Source: Sacculina carcini (Eukaryota; Arthropoda; Thecostraca; Sacculinidae). From it: DNA of 64,000 nucleotides. The stretch is from assembly GCA_916048095.2 (NCBI GenBank), contig OU696578.1, positions 6,858,287 through 6,922,286 of the forward strand. Direction: 5' to 3'. Made by a program: the position numbers and the translations under genes. Below, piece by piece: positions 24,680 to 33,442 of the stretch (position 1 is its first letter; the number at the start of each line of letters is the position of its first letter). The notes beneath the pieces are model-generated. The model made no database searches and had not been told where the DNA came from. It saw only the letters and a list, made by a program, of their open reading frames with translations.

Positions 24680-25200
24680 CTTATTAATTGTTTGTTTATT
24701 CATATTTATTGTTATTTTGTCATATGTATTGTTATGTATTCATATTTATTGTTATTTATTTTCAATTTATTCTTATTTTACTCTATGTTTATTACTATTT
24801 ATTATTGGTTTTTGTTATTTATTAAATCATACTTTTACTCAGTGTTGGCTGTTGTTGTTTATTGAATCATATTTATTGTTGTTGCGGTTTATTTAATCAT
24901 ATTTATTGGTGTTGTTGTTTATTGAATCATATTTATTGGTGTTGTTGTTTATTTAATCATATTTATTTGTGTTTTACTTATTCAATCATGTTTGTATTTA
25001 TTGTTGGTTGTTTCTTATTGAATCATATTTATTGTTCTTGATTGTTATTTATTACTTATTAATATTTATTATTATTTATTGATTGTTGTCATTTATTGAA
25101 TCACATATTTATTGTTGATTGTTGTCATTTATTGATGAACGTGGACGGAGTGACATTATGGAGTGTTATCGGATAATGGCTTATTATTTATTGTTATTTA
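24680..25200 (+). repeat. TTTATTGAATCATA minisatellite
   Basis: The 3' region of the LINE holds a degenerate tandem array with the unit GTTTATTGAATCATATTTAT plus a short GTTGTTG spacer, about 30-35 bp per unit. The array becomes irregular after 25000. Confidence 0.75.
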
Positions 25201-25476
25201 TTTATTATTTTCTTTTCCAACTCTCTTTCTAGAATTTTTTCTCCTCCAACTCTCTTTCTCTCTTAATCTTTTGGGCGCTTCCGGTACATGGGGCCACCTT
25301 TGGGTGGTAATAGTGCTTGCACTCTTCCCATGCTACTGAATTTGCCTGTAATTAATAGTAATCATAATCTTGAAGTGTGGTACATCCGCGTGTTTCTTGA
25401 ATGCACTGCATGCCAATAAGCTACGTGGGCTGATTTTCAACAATCACAGACAGGTTGCACTAGCTAAATTTCTCCG

Positions 25477-25710
25477 TCATAAATAGACAACTAAGAGCTC
25501 TTCCAATTTTGAAATAACCATCCTCTTGCACTGCTTGTGTTGACTACGTCCAGGTCTGAAAGCATGAAATGAAGTGATGGTATACTTCTGGATAACATGT
25601 ATAAGTTCCTTCTGAAGAAAACCTTTGTCCCAGTGTTTGGTATTCGAAACACGCACCTCGCAGTAATTTCCATTGCAGTTCACAACACCACACTTGTTCG
25701 GTATTTCGAA
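25477..25710 (-). pseudogene. THAP-domain remnant
   Basis: The minus-strand frame reads EIPNKCGVVNCNGNYCEVRV near 25640-25707. The C-x4-C start followed by NGNY is typical of the THAP zinc-binding domain used by P-superfamily transposases for DNA binding. A neighbouring frame continues with CVFRIPN, as expected after a single-base slip, and no full THAP domain remains. It lies close to the right end of the 11-kb element with the strand reading inward, as a transposase gene would start. Confidence 0.5.
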
Positions 25711-26170
25711 CGCACAAAATCAACAGCGACCAATTAAATGCGAGCGATAACACTGATTTTCACGGGTTTACACAGCAAAGGGTCAACCAACACCACCACA
25801 CAAGCACACACCAACTGTCATTTCAAGATCAGGTTGCATGATGCTGACGCAAACACTGATGGCTGACAGTGCTTCCTTCTACCAATCATAATTGAGCGTT
25901 TGCACGCGCCGAGCTAGATACAGCACCTCTGTTTAATGAAGAGCGACATAATTCTCACAAACTGTCTACACCGCGAACTATACTCGCCTCCGCTAGCTGA
26001 CTCAGACATGGGGCCATACACGTCCTGTATTTAGTAGTCCTTGCCAGCCGCTTATACCAGCAGGCTATTTGATATACAAAGGGTATTTGAACGTACATCA
26101 ATCAAATACATCTTCCATATAGCCTGTTTAAAAAAAATGTCTTAATAAAATAACGTTGGCTTAAAAACAC

Positions 26171-27359
26171 GTTTGTTAAAAACACTTGACCAACCAATTA
26201 ATTTGTTTTCAACTGCTGACAACCCTTTCTGAATTTGTGCATTAATAAAACGAATTTAAAACCAGTTTTCAAAACATCATGGCTTCTTTTCATAAAAAAA
26301 CATGATTTCTGTCGCGGTAAATACACGACCTAAACACCTGGAACGACCTATATGCACACAATTTATTCCAAACTGCTGAACCATCGACAAAAAAACAAGT
26401 TCTGCTACACCAACCGCGTGTCTGTCGAACTCAAACATACGCACGACACACAATATATAAATTATCAGGCTGCCAATCAACAACAATGTAAATGAAATAA
26501 ACAATGGAAAAAAGGAGGAAAGGAAAGGTCAATTTTTCCCAGAAAAAAAATGTATCTAATGGTAAGAGCATATTTTGCATTGCCTATAGAAAAAACATGT
26601 TTGCTGGTCATAAGTCGCTGCTCGATCGGCACAACAAATCGGCTGATTACTCGAAAAATATAAAATGTTAAGTATATATGCAGAATCGAATCATTGGATT
26701 TTTGCGCCTCGAAGCAAAAGTTCAAAATGACATCCCTACAGTTTCGCCACCAAGGGGGACTTGGTGGGGCTGAAGCTGCCCCAAATGTGTCACTCTCGTC
26801 CTGAGTCCGCCAAAAATCCTAACTTTGAACATTTCAAGTGTAGATCCTCACGTTTTGCCAGGCCTTCGCATATTTTTCCTTGGCCCCCTTTTTTTCCTCA
26901 GCTCCTCCTTAGAAAAATCCTGGTACCGCCACTACATCTCTACCTTGTCGGAAGGGTCCAATCAAGCTAAAACTTTCGCCTCCTTTAGCGAAAATGTCGC
27001 CTATTTAATGGTGACCTCCCAATTGAACGTCGCTAGATACATGCTTAAAATGCAAATAATCTGCGATTGTCCTGTGCTCTAATATAGGAAAATTGAACAA
27101 TAATTAATAGTTATTTTGGAGATTTCGACAACATAGTTAGGCATTTTTGTCACATAATAGAAACACAAAAAGCCAAAAAATATCACAACAACAACAACAT
27201 ATATTTAATATAGCGCACATATTTATAAACAGGCGCGAAAAAGACAACCGACAGGAACATCACAGCGAGCAGGGAGTAGGCACAAACGGAAAAATGAAAA
27301 CACGTTTGCAAACTGGAACATGCTAGATGGCCGTTGGCTATCAGATAGCTCATCCGCCC
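26171..27359. other. Rab7 intron, no gene
   Basis: AT-rich intron sequence. Short open frames are present at 26277-26504 and 26477-26725 on the minus strand, but none looks like a known protein. The TTGGCCCCC...CTGGTACCGCCAC stretch near 26880-26930 has the look of old repeat material. Confidence 0.4.
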
Positions 27360-29640
27360 TTGAAACAGGTTTTGTTTTTTTTTCCTGTCGGGTGTCTAGC
27401 CCTCCTCACTGCAGAACAGTGGGGGAGTCGGTTTAGTTGCCGACGACTCGACCATGAATCTGGTTGTACTGGAATTACACGGTTACCAGTGGCAGGGCGA
27501 AGCCTGACCAGACAACGACGAATGCAAGAGATGCAAAAACGGGACGCAGCAACGAAAACAGATAATTCACAGTGAGTAAAAAGACAAATATCAAGCAAGA
27601 ACAACGAGGGTACAACATAGGACGATCAGAACAAACAACACGAATATAACCAAAGACAAATCATACATTCAGTCATCAAGAGAACGAGTGAGCAGATATT
27701 TATGAAGATCAGCAGAAAAGGATCGGAATGAAGACTTGTGATGAAGGTAGGATGGAAGCGAGTTGTAGATACGAGGAGCAGAGAAATAAAAAGATTTGGA
27801 TGACCAAGAGGATTGATTAAGAGCAGGAGGACAGACTAATGGCACAGGAATGCGACAAGAAGTGCGATTATTGAGAGTCAATAGGGAACGGAGATATGAA
27901 GGAGAAGAGGGAGAGTGGATAAGTTTGAAGACCAGACAACATACCATATAGCGGATACGAGAAAGAGCAGGTAACCAACCGAGCTGCCGGATATGCACCG
28001 AAGTAGGGGTTCGCGGAGGAAGCCTCAGTACAAACCGACAAGCAAGGTTGATCACTGCTTGGAGTTGGCGGATAGATTTCAAGGGAAGATGGAAGAAGAG
28101 CGAGTTGCAATAGTCGATCTTAGAAAAGATATAGGAGTTTACCAGAAGACTAGCGGATGAGACATCTATCGACGAACGAATAGGGTAATATTGTCGGAGT
28201 AAAAAGCGGCACGAGCGGGTAAGCTGAGAAAAATGAGTCGAGAAAGAAAGGTTAGGATCGAACAAGACACCCAAATTGCGCATTTGATTGGCTAGCGGAA
28301 GGTTGATAGAGTGAGGAGAAATTCGAGGAGGGTGAAAGACTAGATATTCTGTTTTGTCAGGGTTGAGAACAAGTTTACGTGAAGCAGCCCAAGAAGAAAT
28401 CTGGGTGAGCAGCATAGAGACCAAATTTGAAGAATGAGGAGAAAGAGGAAAATAAATTTGGATGTCGTCAGCGTATACGTGAAATGAAACTGGATAGCTG
28501 CGGAGAATAGGACAAAGGGATGATACGTATAAGTTGAAAAGTAAAGGACCAAGAAGTGAGCCTTGTGGAACCCCAGAGGTGAGAGGAAAGTCGCAGGATA
28601 AAGCCGCATTACTGCGAACAGCATAGGAACGATAATTTAGATATGAGGTAAGGAGAGAAAGTGCAGTAGATGTGAGGCCTAGATGAGCAAGATCGCAGCA
28701 TAAGATTTCGTGGTCGACTAGATCGAAGGCAGCAGAAAAATCTAAGGAAATCAGAAGCACGGAATTTCCAAATGAAAAATTAGAGAATAGATCATTGGCG
28801 AGGCAGAGAAGAAGTGTTTCGGTAGAGTGCTGAGATACAAAACTAGATTGGCAAGGATCGAGAACAGGCAAGATGATAGACCGTAATTGAACAAGGAGGG
28901 CAGATTCTAGAAGCTTGGAGGACAGATATAAAATAGAAATTGGACGATAGTTGCATGGCAGAGAGGGATCAAGATTGGATTTTTTGAGAATCGGCAGTAT
29001 AGTGGCATGTTTCGAAGCTAAGAATGATCCGTGAAGGAAAGAAGTGTTAACCATATATGTGAAAAGTGGAGTAAGGAGTATAATAGCATCAGAGAGAGCA
29101 GAAAATTGTATGGGGTCAGTGGGACATTTAGACCTATGAAGTTTGGTAAGAAAACGTGCTTTGGTAGACGGAGCAATCAAGAAAAAAGAGGAAACCGTGC
29201 TAAGGCAAGGAGGAAATTGGAGAGGAAAAGTGCTAGTGGGTAATTTGGATTGCAAGGATGCAATTTTACAAGAGAAAAATGAGGCGAATTCACTGGCAGA
29301 TATTGAGCAAGATGACTTAGAAGAGCGACCGGAAATAGATTTCAGAGTCATCCATCGTGAGCGAGATGATTGGAGTTGGCGTAATTGTGAACGATAGAAA
29401 TTAGATTTTGACAAAGCAACCACAGAGAAAAAAGATTTGCGGGCACTACAGAAAGAGAACCATGATGAAGAAGAGCGAAAGCGCCGCCAAGAACGCTCAC
29501 GGGCTCTGCATTCTGAACGCAAGCGGGATAGATCGGACTACCACCAGGGAGGAGGAGGAGATCTAGAGCGAAAGTGATGTAAGCGCAAAGGGAAGATCTG
29601 ATCATTGATGAGGGAGAGAGTCGGATATAAACTTGGGGAG
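27360..29640 (-). mobile_element. L2/CR1-type LINE, 5'-truncated
   Basis: The minus-strand frame 27669-29522 (617 codons) runs from the linker after the endonuclease through a complete reverse transcriptase. Motifs are NYRPISILYLSSKLLESALL, LDFSAAFDLVDHEIL, SGVPQGSLLGPLLFNLYVS, YADD (near 28465), LNPDKTEYLVF, and a C-terminal RIYNSLPSYL segment. The endonuclease is missing. One in-frame stop interrupts the expected start of the linker near 29540. The uninterrupted 617-codon frame argues for a young copy. It lies antisense to Rab7 in its last intron, about 240 bp before the final exon. Confidence 0.88.
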
Positions 29641-29881
29641 GAGGAGTGGTGGGAGGAACAAATAGTTTGAGGGATTCAGAAGAGGGGTAACCAAACGACA
29701 AACACACAATCACGTACAATCTTCAACTGTATTTATTATTACTAGTTATTTATATACTTATATTTAGATATTTATATAGTTATTGGGAGGATGAAGGTTA
29801 TTGGTTAGTTATTATTGGTCTAAAACTATTATTGATTTATATTGTTTGCTGCGATTGATTGATTGAACTGTGTTTTATCAG

Positions 29882-29977
29882 GTGGAATTGTACAACGAGT
29901 TTCCCGATCAAATCCGCTTGAGTGGCGCCGCAGGAGCGCATAACGGCTCCTCCAGACAAGATGCCTGCTCGTGCTAG
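29882..29977 (+). CDS. Rab7: Rab7 GTPase, final exon with CSC prenyl motif
   Basis: Thirty-one codons plus a stop encode VELYNEFPDQIRLSGAAGAH, NGSSRQDACSC and TAG. The VELYNEFP start follows directly from QDSE of the exon at 10409-10546, as in other Rab7 proteins (EVELYNEFP). The terminal CSC is the double-cysteine prenylation signal for membrane attachment. The acceptor is TGTTTTATCAG, phase 0. The variable tail (RLSGAAGAHNGSSRQDA) differs from the usual vertebrate RLDKND..., as expected for the hypervariable domain. The exon is too short to stand out as an open frame and was found by translating the splice site context. Confidence 0.95.
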   Translation: MELYNEFPDQIRLSGAAGAHNGSSRQDACSC

Positions 29978-30460
29978 ACTGTTCTTGCCCATGTCGTCTC
30001 TGCGTCTGTGTGTGTGTGTGTGTGTCAGTATGTGGGGGATAGTGTCTGTGTCTGTCATTTTTAACTAAAATCATGTATGCTCGCAGATGTGTTTAATGAT
30101 GTGTGTGTGTGTCAAATAATATGTATGCTAGGATATATGTACGTATTGCATGCATATGCATGTGATGATGTGCCTGATACTTATTTGATTGTGTTGAGAT
30201 TGCATGTATGTCTGTTTGTGTGTTGGCGCGTATATTCAGAAGGGAAAGACTGATCTGTTCATTTTGGGTTGCCTGTGTGAAGCAGGGTGTACGCATGAAA
30301 CGTACGTTTGAAAACAATTCATGAACATATGTGAGTTTGCACGCATTTCTATAGATGGTGTAAATTTAACTGTCAGTCCGTTGTGTGATTGTGTTAGTTC
30401 TTTGACTATATGATACGTTTATACACGTTATTCGTCTCAATAAATTGTATCGATTTATAT
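29978..30460 (+). other. Rab7: Rab7 3' untranslated region
   Basis: The sequence after the stop codon has (TG)n runs at 30008-30024 and 30101-30111 and no coding signal. An AATAAA at 30439-30444, followed by T/G-rich sequence, is the first good polyadenylation signal. A second AATAAA lies at 32518-32523, beyond an LTR element inserted at 30856. Confidence 0.6.
30439..30444 (+). promoter_or_regulatory. AATAAA polyadenylation signal
   Basis: Canonical hexamer about 460 bp after the Rab7 stop codon. A TGT-rich stretch follows within 50 bp. Confidence 0.6.
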
Positions 30461-30855
30461 CCAAACATGTATTTTCGTTTTTTAACGGATAAAAGTTGTG
30501 TCGGAGTAAATTCAAGGCGCCAGTAAAAATCCAGAAACAGCAAGCACATAAAAAGTACGATTACATTTTTATGACAACTGTCACAGTAAAAAACAGAACC
30601 ATGTACCGATAAAAAAATTCTAAACTACCCTATACACCTTAGAACACCAAAAAATTTCCCACACAACACTCCACTGCAAAACTCTGACAAACACTGAAAA
30701 AAATGAAGTTTTTCCCTCAACACTGCTCAAATTCACACCCGTCCTTCGTGTGTAGTAATTCAGAAGTGAAACACTATCAAAACAATGAAACTTTCTGTCA
30801 TCTCTATAATTCCAGATTAATGCTTCCGCTAAAACAGCGTATGCATATAGTTGGC

Positions 30856-32363
30856 TGTAACAAAACAAGAAACTAAAATATATTACAGACAGACGCGTGT
30901 GGGCATCACCGCCCCACGCGCGCCTACAAGACGTCACACTCCGATCGCACCACAAACACGACTCCACGCTCACACCGTGTCACACGGGAGCACACACGGA
31001 CACACACATACGCGCACACAGTCCTCACCCGCCGCAACAGCCAATCAGCGGCGAGCCGGTCAATCGTTCGCCGCCGCGGGGCAAGCATACTCTACAAACA
31101 CATACACACACACACCTAAACAGCTATACACACTCGCTCACACACTCTCGCACGCAATATACAATTCAACCATACACGATCACATATAGACACACTAACA
31201 CGTTCACGCACACACAATCTTTCACACACACACACTATCTCACACTGCACACGATCACATCACACCTCCACCAGTTTTAAAGAAACATAAATCAACAAAA
31301 GAACAGACAATCAAAAAACGCGAACCAAGCAAACCAGGAACCAATACAAAAACCTAACTCGACGACGGCCTCCACCAGATGCACACACCGTGGCTGCGGC
31401 GAAGCACAACACGTCAGGCCCCAGCGTCCACCGCGCTCCCGCCTCCGCCCGTGCTCTTCAGTGCTTCGCCGCAGCCTGCCGTCTTCTTCATCACCGGCTG
31501 CCGCGACAGGGCACAACACCTCGGCCCCAGCACCCACCGTGCTCCCGCCGACACCCGTGCTATTCAGCACCCCGTCGCAGACAGCCGTGACTCCGCCGCA
31601 CACGCAAGGCGCACCGTCGTCGTCGTTCGTCATTTCTCCTCCGGCTTCAGCAGCTCCTTTCTTTCACATGCCCTCCAGCATCAGCGGCCTCCACCAGCGA
31701 TCTTCTATCTGCCCGGCGACGAGTCTAACACCAGTGCAGGCGGGACGACGAGCAACCCTCGGCCACAGCTACCCCGCTGCTTCCTGCCGGCACCATGCTC
31801 TCCTGCCGTCCCCCTGCACACCAACCTGACACGCCGCCGAGCACCTCCACCACTTCCTCCAAGCCGCTGCTAGTACTGGAGGGCACTATCTCTGCTACTG
31901 AAGCCGGGTCGCAGACAAAAAACCACTTCCAAACTAAATGGCCGAAATAGCTTGTAACAAGAAACTGAAGAGACTAAAATATATTACAGACAGACGCGTG
32001 TGGGCATCACCGCCCCACGCGCGCCTACAAGACGTCACACTCCGATGGCACCACAAACACGACTCCACGCTCACACCGTGTCACACGGGAGCACACACGG
32101 ACACACACATACGCGCACACAGTCCTCACCCGCCGCAACAGCCAATCAGCGGCGAGCCGGTCAATCGCTCGCCGCCGCGGGGCAAGCATACTCTACAAAC
32201 ACATACACACACACACCTAAACAGCTAAACACACTCTCTCACACACTCTCGCACGCAATATACAATTCAACCATACACGATCACATATAGACACACTAAC
32301 ACGTTCACGCACACACAATCTTTCACACACACACTCTCTCTCACTGCACACGATCACACCACA
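30856..32363 (-). mobile_element. Short LTR retrotransposon (fossil)
   Basis: Two near-identical direct repeats of ~410 bp (30856-31264 and 31953-32363) flank a 688-bp interior. A perfect TTGGC 5-bp target duplication is at 30851-30855 and 32364-32368. On the minus strand the LTR runs TGTG...TTACA, and the LTR/interior junction TTGTTACAAGCTATTTCGGC is identical to that of the element at 18367, so the two belong to one Gypsy-like family. No pol parts are recognised: a non-autonomous, TRIM-like copy. Very similar LTRs make it young. Confidence 0.85.
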
Positions 32364-32517
32364 TTGGCATTGCATGAAATTACAAACCATATGCAATCGT
32401 ATCCAACTTGAAATTAAACCAATTAAATTACACAGTAAAATTCATTAGTTTACTTTGTTCCCAGTAGCATTTTACCCGCCCGTCGTGCGGAACAATTCAT
32501 GTGTAAATATTGAGGAC

Positions 32518-32523
32518 AATAAA
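32518..32523 (+). promoter_or_regulatory. Second AATAAA polyadenylation signal
   Basis: AATAAA lies in a context (GAGGACAATAAAGACTTTC) typical of 3' ends. It could be the distal Rab7 end, with the LTR element inserted in the 3'UTR. This is inference. Confidence 0.35.
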
Positions 32524-32703
32524 GACTTTCTATTCAGTATAGTGTAGCATTAAATAAACTGTACGCAATAAAACCACACCATCCATGCTTGGAGCTAATA
32601 TGATGCATTCTTAATTGTGATTGGGCTTAAGTGAAATTTAATCGGTGTATATTCCTGTGTAATCGCAAGTGCGCATAATAGCTGTCAAATTGGTAATATG
32701 TCC

Positions 32704-33345
32704 TTTTGACTTTACACCGCCGTAACTTCTTTCAGATACACTTTGGAAAATTAAAAATTATACCGCATTGTAGAAAAGAAAATTTCTAGCACGATGGTAT
32801 AATTTATTTTAATGTGTGACAAATAGTTTCGGAGAAATAATAGAAAAATGAATTAATTTTAGTCGCCTGGTGTTCAAGTGCAATTTTGGATGTTTTTGAG
32901 AATTTTGCCAATTTTACACGTTTTTTGTATCATTTGTGGATATAAATTATAGCCTAGCTTGTATAACACAAAATTGTGTACACAATGGTATAATTTTTAT
33001 AGCTGTAAATTTGCTGGTTTATGAGAAATAGATAGCGGAATATTGACCAAAATATTCGCGTTTTTCAGTGCTAATTTTGCCTTTTTGTTTTTGTCATTTT
33101 GACTTCACACCGCCGTAATTTTTTTAATACACTCTGGAAAATTAACATTTATATCGTGGTGTAGAAGACAAAATTCACAGCATGATGGTATTATTAATTT
33201 AGATGTGTGATATTTAGTTGCTGAGAAATAGAGAAAAAAGTAAATATAATCGGACGCCCGGAGTTTAAATGAAATTTTGAATGTAGATTGAATTTTTTCT
33301 ATTTTACATATTTTAAATTTAATTTTTGGATATGAATTATAGCTC
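32704..33345. repeat. ~195-bp tandem repeat in ~393-bp dimers
   Basis: TTTTGACTTYACACCGCCGTAA recurs at 32704 and 33097 (period 393) with similar sequence between. A diverged half-unit in the middle places the conserved ATGGTATWATT motif at about 32793, 32984 and 33184. The array therefore consists of about three ~195-bp units in a dimeric pattern. No coding sequence is seen. Confidence 0.65.
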
Positions 33346-33358
33346 TATCACTGTGAAC

Positions 33359-33442
33359 CTTTTGGGTGCTTCCGGTACATGGGGCTACCGCAGCGTGGTA
33401 ATGGTGCTTGTACTCTTCCTATGCTACTGGATTAGCCTGCAG
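33359..33442 (+). repeat. LINE 3'-end repeat, copy C
   Basis: Third copy of the conserved segment seen at 4398-4477 and 25268-25350 (GGTGCTTCCGGTACATGGGG near its start, ATGCTACTGGATT near its end). It directly follows the ~195-bp tandem repeat, without a LINE in front. Confidence 0.6.

Larger units (their letters stand above)
21585..25350 (+). mobile_element. CR1/Jockey-group LINE with 2A motif
   Basis: The frame from 21601 encodes a long hydrophobic lead, then GDVELNPGP (21916-21942), the 2A ribosome-skipping consensus. An endonuclease domain follows (FANIRGLYKN, ICAEM, GDMNAHHREW in a shifted frame near 22340). Reverse transcriptase runs 23199-24670 (PIPKGTNSADVANYRPIS, QFDFSAAFDRVSHQG, GVPQGSVSGP, YADD near 23886). 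The region between EN and RT is partly missing and filled by an (AT)n run and a SINE. Other frame breaks lie near 22340, 23174 and 23510. The 3' tail is a TTTATTGAATCATA-rich minisatellite ending in the conserved segment at 25268-25350. Confidence 0.82.
15001..26043 (-). mobile_element. 11-kb TIR element, THAP/P-superfamily-like
   Basis: Terminal inverted repeats of about 59 bp (15001-15059 against 25985-26043; about five mismatches by eye) start CAAGGACTACTAAA. The direct flanks CCAGCCGC (14993-15000 and 26044-26051) are a perfect 8-bp target duplication. The second repeat copy keeps the unfilled site once, at 63465-63472. Ends of form CANRG with an 8-bp duplication fit the P superfamily; hAT is the alternative. 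Minus-strand remnants at 25477-25710 (THAP-like) and 21241-21500 favour P. Only about 2.1 kb is its own sequence; the rest is later insertions. Confidence 0.75.
14069..26170 (+). repeat. Long dispersed repeat, copy A, split
   Basis: 14069-15000 matches 62582-63472 almost end to end over roughly 900 bp (shared tracts such as AGAGTCATGCAAA, TTGTTATAATGTGTCTGAAAG, TTGCACGGTACTGTGC). After the 11-kb insertion, the match resumes at 26044 (CCAGCCGCTTATACCAGCAG) and fades near 26170. No protein was recognised; it may be a non-autonomous element of unknown class. Confidence 0.75.

Noticed and set aside
31292-31873. Pro/Ala-rich open frames on both strands inside the short LTR element
   Set aside because: GC-rich interior of a non-autonomous element; no gag or pol motif, so not called as genes.
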